Below, in pieces: positions 49,755-58,481 of a stretch of 64,000 nt of DNA. The DNA comes from SAR116 cluster bacterium AG-337-N21. Lineage in GTDB: Bacteria > Pseudomonadota > Alphaproteobacteria > Puniceispirillales > Marisalimonadaceae. Under the pieces are notes generated by a model, which saw nothing but the letters and a program-made list of their open reading frames with translations, had not been told where the DNA came from and searched no databases. Every line of letters begins with the position of its first letter. Positions within the stretch are counted from its first letter, which is position 1. Where the stretch lies: positions 30,868 to 94,867 of the forward strand of contig QBZZ01000006.1 in assembly GCA_003282145.1 (NCBI GenBank). The letters run 5' to 3'. Made by a program: the position numbers and the translations under genes.

Positions 49755-51230
49755 ATGAAAATATATAATCATTATATAAATGGCAAAGAAATGGAGCCAA
49801 ATAGTAAAAAATATTTTAAAACAGAAAATCCCTACACCTGTGAAAAATGGGCAAAAATTGCTAAGGGTGATTCGCACGACGTTGATATAGCTGTAAATGT
49901 TGCAAAAGAAGCCTTTGAAAAAAAATGGTCTAAAACCAAACCTACAGAAAGAGGAAAATTACTTGTAAAACTTGCTGAGCTTGTTGAAAGAGACTTTCAA
50001 AGATTAGGTGAAATAGAGGTTCAAGATAATGGTAAGTTGATCGCAGAAATGAGTGCTCAAACAAAATATCTTGCCGAATGGTATAGGTATTTTGGTGGTC
50101 TTGCAGATAAAGTTGAAGGATCAGTATTACCCTCAGATAAACCTGGTATATTTAATTTTACAAAATATGAGCCATATGGTGTTATCGGAATGATTACAGC
50201 GTGGAACTCTCCTTTACTACTTTTATCTTGGAAACTTGCTCCAGCATTAGCAGCAGGAAATACAGCAGTAATTAAGCCATCTGAGTTTACTTCTGCTTCT
50301 ACTTTAGAATTCATGAAATTAATTTCAGAAGCGGGATTCCCCGACGGTGTTGTTAATTGTGTTACAGGTATGGGTATTGACGTTGGACAACCACTTGTTG
50401 AACACAAACATATTTCAAAAATTGCATTTACTGGATCAGATGTTTCAGGTCAAAAAATCTATGAAACAGCTGCAAAAAAAATTATGCCTGTATCTTTAGA
50501 ACTTGGCGGTAAATCACCTAATATTGTTTTTGAAGATGCTGATTTTGAAGCTGCAATAATGGGTGTAATATCAGGAATATTTGCAGCAACAGGACAAACT
50601 TGTATAGCAGGGTCTCGTTTATTACTTCAGGATTCTATTTATGAAAAGTTTGTGAAAAGACTTGTTGAAGTTGCAAGGGAAGCAAAAATAGGTGATCCAA
50701 TGTCACTTGATACACATGTAGGTCCTGTAACAACACAGCCACAATTTGACAAAATCATGAGTTACATAGAAATTGCAAAATCAGAAGGTGCAAAATGTGT
50801 TCTAGGTGGAAAAGCTTACTCTGGGGAGAATGTTAGAGGAAATAGATTTGTTGAGCCAACAATTTTTACCGATGTTAATAATGAAATGAGAATTGCTCAA
50901 GAAGAAGTATTTGGTCCTGTTTTATCTATCATTCGTTTTAGGGATGAAGAAGAAGCTATAAAAGTAGGTAATGATGTTATATTTGGTCTAGCAGCTGGTG
51001 TATGGACTAACAATATTGGAAGAGCGCTTAGAATGTCAGACTCTCTGAGAGCTGGCACCGTTTGGGTTAATACTTATAGAGCAGTTAGCTTTATGTCCCC
51101 TTTTGGTGGTTACAAAAGATCAGGACGCGGAAGAGAAAGTGGACAAGAATCTATAAAAGAATTTTTACAGACGAAGTCAGTATGGATAGCAGAACAAACA
51201 TCCATTTTAAATCCTTTTATTATTAGATAA
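49755..51230 (+). CDS. NAD(P)-dependent aldehyde dehydrogenase
   Basis: Aldehyde dehydrogenase superfamily, 491 aa, a normal length. Seen: 'ITAWNSPLLLLSWKLAPALAAGNTAVIKPSE' near 143-173, 'FTGSDVSGQKI' near 221, the catalytic base segment 'LELGGKSPNIVFEDAD' near 247-262, and the nucleophile 'AATGQTCIAGSR' near 276-287 with Cys present. C-terminal 'AQEEVFGPVLSI' and 'GGYKRSGRGRESG' complete the pattern. It oxidises an aldehyde to an acid; substrate unknown. An inverted AT repeat lies near its stop, before the convergent biotin-carrier gene. Confidence 0.9.
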   Translation: MKIYNHYINGKEMEPNSKKYFKTENPYTCEKWAKIAKGDSHDVDIAVNVAKEAFEKKWSKTKPTERGKLLVKLAELVERDFQRLGEIEVQDNGKLIAEMSAQTKYLAEWYRYFGGLADKVEGSVLPSDKPGIFNFTKYEPYGVIGMITAWNSPLLLLSWKLAPALAAGNTAVIKPSEFTSASTLEFMKLISEAGFPDGVVNCVTGMGIDVGQPLVEHKHISKIAFTGSDVSGQKIYETAAKKIMPVSLELGGKSPNIVFEDADFEAAIMGVISGIFAATGQTCIAGSRLLLQDSIYEKFVKRLVEVAREAKIGDPMSLDTHVGPVTTQPQFDKIMSYIEIAKSEGAKCVLGGKAYSGENVRGNRFVEPTIFTDVNNEMRIAQEEVFGPVLSIIRFRDEEEAIKVGNDVIFGLAAGVWTNNIGRALRMSDSLRAGTVWVNTYRAVSFMSPFGGYKRSGRGRESGQESIKEFLQTKSVWIAEQTSILNPFIIR

Positions 51231-51247
51231 TAAAAATTATTATAATT

Positions 51248-51463
51248 TTAGAAGTCATAGACTACTTCTAATAATTTATCTCCTTCACTAATCAAATCAC
51301 CTTCTTTAATAAAAATATCTATAATTTTTCCTCTTTTTTTAGCCGTAATTGGGATATGCATTTTCATGCATTCTATCACTAATAGATCTGTGTCTTCTTC
51401 TATAATTTGATTTTTTGAAACTAATATCTTTATTAATGTTCCAGAAACTTCAGAGTAAATCAT
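51248..51463 (-). CDS. Stand-alone biotin carboxyl carrier domain
   Basis: Biotinyl-lipoyl-domain protein, only 71 aa. Carries the biotinylation motif 'LLVIECMKMHIPITA' near 27-41, where the lysine of MKM accepts biotin, and the usual flanking turns ('EEDTDLLV', 'EGDLISEGDKLLEVV'). It shuttles carboxyl groups between a biotin carboxylase and the carboxyltransferase directly upstream (51484-53031), 20 bases apart and probably one operon. No biotin carboxylase gene lies in the window. Confidence 0.87.
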   Translation of the reverse strand: MIYSEVSGTLIKILVSKNQIIEEDTDLLVIECMKMHIPITAKKRGKIIDIFIKEGDLISEGDKLLEVVYDF

Positions 51464-51483
51464 TATTTAACCTTATTCATATT

Positions 51484-53031
51484 CTATGGTCTCATTGTTC
51501 TACTAGTCATTCCTATTTTTCTCAAAGGTGCTGCTAAATCGGCAAATTCACACATAATTTTACGTGTATTTCTTGGATCTATAATTTCTTCTATCAAGAA
51601 AGTTTCAGCTGACCTTAGAGGTGATCTCAATTTATTCAATCTCGTAGTTATTTTTTCTAGTTCAGCTTTAGGATCGTTTGAATTTTCTATATCAGACTTG
51701 TAGGCAGCTTCAATCCCTCCTTCAAGAGGCAAAGATCCCCAACGAGCTGAAGGCCATGCGCATCTTGAGATATAACTGCTACCTCTTTTATGAGCGGCGC
51801 CGGCTACACCAAAACAATTTCTCATTATTATTGACAACCATGGTGTTGTAGTTTGCCAGATGGCCGACATAGCTCTAACACCTTCTTTAATTGTACCTTT
51901 TTTTTCGGCATCTAAACCAACTTGGAAACCTGGACAGTCTACTAAATAAATAACAGGTAAATGAAATGTTTCAGCTAAATCAACAAACTTTTGTACCTTT
52001 TTACATGTATCAGATGTCCAACAGCCACCATAAGAATATGGATCACTAGCCATTAGAGCTATTGACCATCCATTAATTCTACAAAAACCTGTAACAATTG
52101 ATTTACCATATTCTTTTCCAATTTCAAAAAAAGTATTCTTATCCACCAATTCTTCAATTATTGGTCTTATTTTATATACAGATTTAATATCTCTTGGAAT
52201 GGCATCAATCAACCATTCTGACGTTCTGTTTGGATTATCTTCCGTGCTTAATTGTTCAGTCAATTGATAAACTGAATTTGGTAGATAAGATAAAAATTTT
52301 TTTGCAGAGTTAAAGGCCTCTTCTTCTGTATCAACAGCAGCGTCAACTGCTCCTGATTTTAATTGAATTTCATAACCACCTAATTCATTTTTTGTTAACT
52401 TTTGACCTATCTGTTCAACAACAGGTGGACCGGCTACAAAAACAGCAGATTTTTCTTTAACCATGACCGAATAATGAGAGCATGCAAGGTGTGCGGCTCC
52501 CAGACCTGCTACGGAGCCAAGCCCTAGAGCCACTCTTGGAATAGTTCCCATACTCTCTACGACTAAATTCCAACCTTCCACTTCAGGTACATTTGCTCTA
52601 CCTGTAGTTTCAATTGTTTTGACTGACCCTCCTCCACCAGAACCTTCAACTATTCTAATCAAAGGTAGTTGAAGAGACAATGCCATCTGTTCACATTTTA
52701 GATGTTTTTCTCTAATTGAAGCATCAGCAGAACCACCTCTTAACGTAAAATCATCTCCTCCTACAACGATATTTCTTCCATCAATTTTTGCATTACCAAA
52801 AATAAAGTTAGATCCACTGAAATTAACTAAATCATTATTCTCATCGTAAGTAGCTGATCCTGAAATCTTTCCTATTTCATGAAAAGATGATTTGTCAGTA
52901 AGAATATTAATTCTTTCTCTGATTGTATAACGACCAGAATCATGTTGTTTTTTTACTCTTTCATTGCCACCTAGATTTTCAGAAAGTTTTTCTCGAATTA
53001 ATTTTTCTTCTAATTCTTTTTTCCAACTCAT
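51484..53031 (-). CDS. Acyl-CoA carboxylase carboxyltransferase subunit
   Basis: Carboxyltransferase of the propionyl-/acetyl-/methylcrotonyl-CoA carboxylase family, 515 aa. Seen: N-terminal half with 'RYTIRERINILTDKSSFHEIG', 'GDDFTLRGGSADASIREKHLKCEQMA' and 'IVEGSGGGGSV', then the second half with 'DKNTFFEIGKEYGKSIVTGFCRINGW', 'FLVDCPGFQVG'-like text ('VIYLVDCPGFQVGLDAEK') and 'FGVAGAAH'. Both crotonase-fold halves are present. Which acyl-CoA it carboxylates is not determinable; the biotin carboxylase must come from elsewhere in the genome. Confidence 0.88.
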   Translation of the reverse strand: MSWKKELEEKLIREKLSENLGGNERVKKQHDSGRYTIRERINILTDKSSFHEIGKISGSATYDENNDLVNFSGSNFIFGNAKIDGRNIVVGGDDFTLRGGSADASIREKHLKCEQMALSLQLPLIRIVEGSGGGGSVKTIETTGRANVPEVEGWNLVVESMGTIPRVALGLGSVAGLGAAHLACSHYSVMVKEKSAVFVAGPPVVEQIGQKLTKNELGGYEIQLKSGAVDAAVDTEEEAFNSAKKFLSYLPNSVYQLTEQLSTEDNPNRTSEWLIDAIPRDIKSVYKIRPIIEELVDKNTFFEIGKEYGKSIVTGFCRINGWSIALMASDPYSYGGCWTSDTCKKVQKFVDLAETFHLPVIYLVDCPGFQVGLDAEKKGTIKEGVRAMSAIWQTTTPWLSIIMRNCFGVAGAAHKRGSSYISRCAWPSARWGSLPLEGGIEAAYKSDIENSNDPKAELEKITTRLNKLRSPLRSAETFLIEEIIDPRNTRKIMCEFADLAAPLRKIGMTSRTMRP

Positions 53032-53301
53032 TTTAAATTATCAAACCCTATAACTTATTTTTTCACAAAATTATAAATTTTATGTTATTTAACATTTTAA
53101 TGTTTTCATAAAAAATTAATATAAACAACATCAAAAAAGTTTCCATAAAATGATAACTATTAAGTGTGTTTAATAACACAAAACTTATTAGTATTTCTCA
53201 ATGTTAAATATAAAAAGTTAGGTTAAACGTTATTATTTCTTTGCATTTTTTAGTGAATTTAATAACTTAAAGTTATAAATTAAGTAAGGATTACATAAGA
53301 A

Positions 53302-54570
53302 ATGGAATTCGATATTGAATCAAATATTTCTTTTATAGAAGATAAAATAAATGCTTTAGGACAAATTACCGATCAAGAAAAACCTTATACGAGGATTGTA
53401 TTTAGTAAAGAATTTTATGATGGACGATCGTGGCTTAACGACCAATTTAAGTCTCTTGGCTTATCAATTTTAACTGATGAAGCAGGTAACTTAGTTGGTC
53501 TTTTAAAGACAAATAAAAAAACAGAAAAACTTGTTATATTAGGATCACACATTGATACCGTTCCATCTGGTGGCCGTTTTGACGGTGTGGCTGGAGTTGT
53601 TTCAGCTTTATGTGTCATGAATCATATAATTAATAATAACATTAATTTACCCTTTGATTTAGCAGTCTATGATTATTTGGGAGAAGAATTGAACGATTGG
53701 GGAACTTCATGTATTGGAAGCAGAGGTATTGGAGGAGTTCTTAACCAAGAAATTTTGTCTAGAAAAAACACATCAGGTTTAGTTTTAAGCGAAGAAATTG
53801 ATAAAATTGGAGGAAATACTAAACTCCTAAATAATCCACTTCCAATAACAAAAAATATTTTAGCATGTCTAGAACTACATATTGAACAAGGAAAAATTTT
53901 AGAAGATAGAAAAATCGATATAGGAGTTGTTAGATCTATACCTAGTATTTCTAGATTTAGTGTTACGATCAAAGGTCAAGCAGGCCATAGCGGTACTATT
54001 TTAATGAACCAAAGAAGTGACGCTTTAGTAACTGCTTCTGAAATAATTTCTTTTGTAAATAAATCTGCAATAAAACTGTCTCAAAAAAGTAATCAACATT
54101 TTGTTGCTACCATTGGAAAAATAAATGTTCATCCAAATTCAGCTGCTATTATTCCGGGATTAGTCGACATGACAATTGATCTTAGAGCAACAAGTAAAAA
54201 TTCAAGGCAGGAATTTTTAAATATTTTGGAGAAAAAAATTGCATTTTTAAATGACACTTCTTCTTGTAATATTAACATTAAAGACATAGCCTTTGCACCA
54301 TTTGTAGAGATGAATAAAGACTTAATCCAACTATTTAAAAGTTCGGCTAACTCACTTGGACTTTCGAATAATATTATGGATAGCGGTGCAGGTCATGATA
54401 CAGCACAACTCTCAAGGGTAGTCCCGGCTGGAATGATATTTATCCCTTGTAAAGATGGACTCAGTCATTGCCCAGAAGAATATGCAGAAGCTTCTGACAT
54501 ATCAAAAGGGACAGCAGTTTTGTGGAAAATGGTTGAAAAACTAGCTATTCAAAATATTAATAAAACTTAA
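53302..54570 (+). CDS. Zn-dependent M20-family amidase (hydantoinase/carbamoylase type), second copy
   Basis: Relative of the gene at 10255-11493, 422 aa. Seen: 'ILGSHIDTVPSGGRFDGVAG' near 75-94 (metal His/Asp), 'YDYLGEELNDWG' near 121-132 (Glu pair; note LGEE rather than NEEG), 'ELHIEQGKILE' near 190-200, 'AGHSGTILM' near 227, and 'DSGAGHDTAQLSRVVPAGM' and 'DGLSHCPEEYA' at the C-terminus. N-carbamoyl or allantoate-type amidase likely. It is divergent from the carboxyltransferase gene across a 270-base promoter region with AACATT/AATGTT palindromes. Confidence 0.86.
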   Translation: MEFDIESNISFIEDKINALGQITDQEKPYTRIVFSKEFYDGRSWLNDQFKSLGLSILTDEAGNLVGLLKTNKKTEKLVILGSHIDTVPSGGRFDGVAGVVSALCVMNHIINNNINLPFDLAVYDYLGEELNDWGTSCIGSRGIGGVLNQEILSRKNTSGLVLSEEIDKIGGNTKLLNNPLPITKNILACLELHIEQGKILEDRKIDIGVVRSIPSISRFSVTIKGQAGHSGTILMNQRSDALVTASEIISFVNKSAIKLSQKSNQHFVATIGKINVHPNSAAIIPGLVDMTIDLRATSKNSRQEFLNILEKKIAFLNDTSSCNINIKDIAFAPFVEMNKDLIQLFKSSANSLGLSNNIMDSGAGHDTAQLSRVVPAGMIFIPCKDGLSHCPEEYAEASDISKGTAVLWKMVEKLAIQNINKT

Positions 54571-54596
54571 CATTATTTTTTAAACTGTTAAGTTTT
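54562..54596. terminator. Bidirectional terminator between convergent genes
   Basis: A perfect 11-bp stem AAAACTTAACA / TGTTAAGTTTT with a 13-base AT loop, flanked by A-rich and T-rich sequence on both sides. It lies between the M20 gene (+) and the MmgE/PrpD gene (-) and overlaps the latter's stop codon. AT-only arms lower confidence slightly. Confidence 0.7.
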
Positions 54597-55974
54597 AAAT
54601 GATTTTAAATAAATCTATAATATTACTTTTTGTTTCAATATTCAAAATAAAATCAATAAATTGGTCTATTTTATCTGTCTTAATTTTCTTTTTTGAGGAC
54701 TGACAGCAAATCTCAAATTTCTTTAAATATTCTTTTTCTGATAATGGAAACTTTGGATGACCGTATACATTATCAAGTTTAATTTCGATTTTTTTATTAT
54801 TTTCTAATATTACCGTAAAAACTTGCGGTGTAAGAACTTTTTCATCTAACTCTTTATTTTTTAACATTGTTATTTTCTTGGAAAAATTGAGAGTTTCTTG
54901 GTTATCTAAGTATTTTCTATCTGTAAACGTTTCTATGTCTAAATGGTCATTGATCATAAAACTTGCTCCAACAAATTTAGCACATAGCTTTGAATAATTT
55001 GTTGTAAGATCCTTAACAACTGGTCTAGATACTAATTTGTGAACTCCTGGTGGCACATGACAAACAATTGATTTAATATTATCTTTTTTTAATTGATGTT
55101 TTGTTTTTAAGTCTTTAATTGCATGTACTAGACCATGAGTCAATCTTCCACTTGGATATGGCTTATGCGCTAATTCATTTACCATCCAATGCTTACCAAT
55201 ATTTTCTTTCATATATTCCAAATCAAACTGATTATTTTCAATTAAATTGAAATATCCATGTTCTCCATTAAAAACTCTTTTGGGTCCTGGAAACCCTGCA
55301 ATAGTCAAATCCATTGAGGCTAAAGCTGCTTTCGCGTTAAATCCTACTTGAAGACCTAAAATTGGGACTCCTTCAACATGAGACTGCATATTACCACAAG
55401 TCTGAGAATACATAATTCCTAATGCATTATTAATTTCAACCGACAAGAAATTTTCAATTTTTGATAAGGCTGCGATAGCTCCAAAACCACTTGCTGTTGC
55501 AGGCCTGAAAAATTTTAATTCTCCTTTAGCACTTATACCTAAGAATGAAGCTATATCTATTCCTAAAGCTAAAGAAAGTAAGAAATCCTTGCCACTTACT
55601 GGAGATCCGTTTCTATTTTTAATTTCACAATGTGAAAGTGTTGCACTCAAAATTGCTGCCATTGGATGAACAACTGCACCCTCGTGAATACAGTCAAACT
55701 CTAGACAATGAATTTGGTACGCGTTTATTAAAGTGGTTGCGTCTCTTGAATAATTTTCCCATGTTCCTAAAATTGTACATTCACTTCCATTAGACCAAGA
55801 TTTTGCAACTTTTTTAAGTTCGGTTAAATTTGCTCCAGTACTTCCAGCTATTCCAACTCCAATAGTGTCTAATAGAAATTTTTTAAGATTTTTAATAGTT
55901 TTATTATCTAAATCTTCAAATTTTGAATTTGCTATATGTTTAGTAAACAAGTCTGCAGTTTCAATTTTCATCAT
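54595..55974 (-). CDS. MmgE/PrpD family protein
   Basis: MmgE/PrpD-fold protein, 459 aa, a normal length. Seen: 'LLDTIGVGIAGSTGANLTEL' near 33-52, 'AYQIHCLEFDCIHEGAVVHPMAAILSATL' near 91-119 (the family's DxxH..HP pattern), and 'KPYPSGRLTHGLVHAI' near 265-280. The best-known member dehydrates 2-methylcitrate; others act on itaconate-like acids or are isomerases/decarboxylases. It is downstream of the VOC and cupin genes on the same strand and probably shares their transcript. Confidence 0.84.
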   Translation of the reverse strand: MMKIETADLFTKHIANSKFEDLDNKTIKNLKKFLLDTIGVGIAGSTGANLTELKKVAKSWSNGSECTILGTWENYSRDATTLINAYQIHCLEFDCIHEGAVVHPMAAILSATLSHCEIKNRNGSPVSGKDFLLSLALGIDIASFLGISAKGELKFFRPATASGFGAIAALSKIENFLSVEINNALGIMYSQTCGNMQSHVEGVPILGLQVGFNAKAALASMDLTIAGFPGPKRVFNGEHGYFNLIENNQFDLEYMKENIGKHWMVNELAHKPYPSGRLTHGLVHAIKDLKTKHQLKKDNIKSIVCHVPPGVHKLVSRPVVKDLTTNYSKLCAKFVGASFMINDHLDIETFTDRKYLDNQETLNFSKKITMLKNKELDEKVLTPQVFTVILENNKKIEIKLDNVYGHPKFPLSEKEYLKKFEICCQSSKKKIKTDKIDQFIDFILNIETKSNIIDLFKII

Positions 55975-55999
55975 AATTCCTTAATGAAATTTATTTAAT

Positions 56000-56812
56000 T
56001 TACGTTTTTCTAATGTTTTGATTTATCTCTATTATATTTGCATTAGGATCAAATAAATAAACTTGGTGAATGTCTGGCATTGCATAAACTTTAGCATCTG
56101 TAAAAGGTATTGCTAACTTTTCAAGTTTTATTAAGAATTGATTAATATCTTTGATATTAAAAGCTGGGTGTCCACCAATAGTTGGATTATGAATGAATTT
56201 GTTTCTCCAGCTAAATAAAAAATCTGCTTTATTTATGTGTATTCCAGAATGATTGTTATCTAAATTAAAAATTGCTAATTGATTTGGATTAATATTTACA
56301 TCTCCCAGCTCAGGTGGAGCCAACCACTTACCCTCTGTCATATTAAAATTTTTATTGAGGAAATTTACGGATAACCTTACATCGTAACATTCAAGATTTA
56401 TATGATGAAAATTCCATATATAATTAAAATCGTTTTGCGGTAATTGGGTAGTTTGGTCTTTTTCAACCAATTCAATATAATTAAGTCCGGGTTCTTGTAG
56501 CATTATAGAATGCCTTGATTTATTAAATGAATAATTAATATTATTTTTATCTAAGTCTTTAGTGATTAGATCTAATTCATTTAATGCTATTGTTGGAAAA
56601 GTTCTCCTACTTTGTAAAATATTATCTTTGCCTAGTTCATTTTTTAACTTGTATAAACGTAATTCTATATCTCCTCCAAAAACAAAACATTCTTCATCAG
56701 TATCTAAATTTTCGTTATTGCTAGTTTTATCGTTTAATAAAAAGTTGTAAAAATTTTTCGATTTTTCTAAATCAAATACTGGTATTGAAATTCTTGATAA
56801 TTTCCAATTCAT
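56000..56812 (-). CDS. Two-domain VOC family protein
   Basis: 270 aa with two VOC repeats. First: 'LSRISIPVFDLEKSKNFYNFLL' and 'ECFVFGGDIELRLYKL'; second: 'NFHHINLECYDVRLSVNFLNKNFNM' near 128-152, 'HPAFNIKDINQFLIKL' near 218, and 'DIHQVYLFDPNANIIEINQN' near 247-266. The metal site (His, His/Gln, Glu) is readable in the second repeat; the first looks degenerate. Probably an isomerase or dioxygenase in the catabolic cluster 53.3-59.4 kb. Cupin gene directly upstream (10 bases). Confidence 0.77.
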   Translation of the reverse strand: MNWKLSRISIPVFDLEKSKNFYNFLLNDKTSNNENLDTDEECFVFGGDIELRLYKLKNELGKDNILQSRRTFPTIALNELDLITKDLDKNNINYSFNKSRHSIMLQEPGLNYIELVEKDQTTQLPQNDFNYIWNFHHINLECYDVRLSVNFLNKNFNMTEGKWLAPPELGDVNINPNQLAIFNLDNNHSGIHINKADFLFSWRNKFIHNPTIGGHPAFNIKDINQFLIKLEKLAIPFTDAKVYAMPDIHQVYLFDPNANIIEINQNIRKT

Positions 56813-56821
56813 TTAAATTTT

Positions 56822-57196
56822 TTAATCTTTATTTAAAGACACTGTTTCAAATTCAGCGGGACTTGTGATTTCTATTAACTCGAGATCATCTGAATGTTTA
56901 ATTTCCCTATGATGAATTTCAGGTGGTTGGTAAACAACGTCTCCCTCATTTAATGTAAAAGTCCCTTCTCCTTTATACTCAAATTCGACAGAACCCTTTA
57001 AAATGTAAACCATTTGAAAATTCAGTTTATGATAATGCCACTCACCATTGGCGTGCTTTCCTTCAATCGCCTTAATTACATTAGCACCAAAACCACCAGA
57101 AGTTGCTTCTTCTATTCCTAAGTTTTTATAGGCAAAAAACCCTCTTAATCCCGATTCAAAATTATTTTCTTTTGATCTTGTAATTTTAAACTTCAT
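56822..57196 (-). CDS. Cupin domain protein
   Basis: Single-domain cupin, 124 aa. Seen: 'WHYHKLNFQMVYILKGSVEFEYKGEGTFTLNEGDVVYQPPEIHHREIKHSDDLELIEI', which contains the two cupin motifs (G..H.H...E..y.l.G near 56-71 and G....P...H near 84-97). Metal-binding residues appear mostly present, with a cysteine-free pocket. Function could be isomerase, dioxygenase or ligand binding. It stands between the enolase-superfamily gene and the VOC gene, an arrangement typical of hydroxy-acid catabolic clusters. Confidence 0.82.
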   Translation of the reverse strand: MKFKITRSKENNFESGLRGFFAYKNLGIEEATSGGFGANVIKAIEGKHANGEWHYHKLNFQMVYILKGSVEFEYKGEGTFTLNEGDVVYQPPEIHHREIKHSDDLELIEITSPAEFETVSLNKD

Positions 57197-57282
57197 ATAA
57201 TCCTCATCTGAATTTATTTATTATCTTAAAGTATTATATATTAATCAAAATTAAATAAAACGATATATTGGTGTTAGCGCAT

Positions 57283-58353
57283 TTAAAAGGTACAAATTTC
57301 TGATTTGAAATCCATACCATGGCCAGGTCGATTAGTTGGTTTTAACATTCCATCTGTAGGTAACAATGGCTCTTTCCAAAGATGATCATACCATCCCATA
57401 TATTCAAGCCACGAAGGGTTCTCTATTGAAGCTACAATATGTATAGATAGTTCAGGAAACATATGAGGTGCTATTTTAATTCCATATTTGTTAGCTAAAT
57501 TACAAGTATGTAATAAATTAGTATATCCACCTCTCATTATATCGGGCTGTAAAACAGATATTTTTTTGCTCTTCATGAAAGGAAGTAAATCATGGTGTGT
57601 AAAATTATTTTCTCCTGTAACTATTGGTATTTCAGTTGAATTACAAATTTTTTCATAACCCTCAAAATCATCAGCCATTACAGGCTCTTCAAGCCATTCA
57701 GGTCTATACTCTTCAATTTTTTCACAAACATTTATAGTTTCTTCAACGGACCATCCTTGGTTTACATCAATCATTAATCCAATGTTATTTCCTATTGTAC
57801 TTCTCATGTCTTTTACATTCTGAATATCTTCGCTATTTGTAAAACAATGACCAACTTGCATTTTGATAGACTTAAATCCCATACTTACATAATTTTGAGC
57901 CTTTTCAATCATACCATCATGCCCTAAGCCTCGGTAACAACCAGACCCATAAATAGGAAGAGGATCGTCTTTTCCCTTCCAAATTTGCCATAAAGGCAAT
58001 TGTTTTGACCTGCCATAACAATCCCAAAGGGCAATATCTATAGCTGACATAGCCATAACAGATATACCCATTCTTCCTTGTATAAATGTGGCTTTCCACA
58101 TTTTATCCCACAAGGACAAAATATTTTCTATTGTTTCCCCTATTAGCAACGGCTTTAACATTTCATTGATGCACATCTCCAAAGTTTTCAATCCTCCTGC
58201 CAATGGATGAAGATGCCCAGTACCAATTACACCATCTTTTGTTTCAATTTGAACAATTAATAAATCTATCTTTTCTAAAGTTAAAAATCCTGTTTTTGGA
58301 GGGTCTGTAAAAGGCACCGAAGTTAATTTTGTTTTTATAGAGGTGATAATCAC
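57283..58353 (-). CDS. Mandelate racemase/muconate lactonizing enzyme family protein, second copy
   Basis: Enolase-superfamily enzyme, 356 aa. Seen: 'MSAIDIALWDCYGR' near 102-115, 'FKSIKMQVGHCF' near 165-176, where the second lysine of KxK is Gln, 'MIDVNQGWSVE' near 197 (metal Asp), 'WLEEPVMADDF' near 222 (metal Glu), 'IVTGENNFTHHD' near 245 (metal Glu), and 'LQPDIMRGG' and 'APHMFPE' (Asp-His dyad). One-base proton abstraction with a KxQ variant. Dehydratase of an acid sugar likely; only modest similarity to the copy at 4070. Confidence 0.85.
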   Translation of the reverse strand: MIITSIKTKLTSVPFTDPPKTGFLTLEKIDLLIVQIETKDGVIGTGHLHPLAGGLKTLEMCINEMLKPLLIGETIENILSLWDKMWKATFIQGRMGISVMAMSAIDIALWDCYGRSKQLPLWQIWKGKDDPLPIYGSGCYRGLGHDGMIEKAQNYVSMGFKSIKMQVGHCFTNSEDIQNVKDMRSTIGNNIGLMIDVNQGWSVEETINVCEKIEEYRPEWLEEPVMADDFEGYEKICNSTEIPIVTGENNFTHHDLLPFMKSKKISVLQPDIMRGGYTNLLHTCNLANKYGIKIAPHMFPELSIHIVASIENPSWLEYMGWYDHLWKEPLLPTDGMLKPTNRPGHGMDFKSEICTF

Positions 58354-58481
58354 GTGATTTTCTCTTCATTTATATTTTTTTGTAATTTTAACCTTTGTAA
58401 ATCACTTTACTCAAGATTTTTAGTTTGATTTACTTATTTATTCATTCATTATTTGTTAAATAACGTTTTTGAGGGCTAGAT

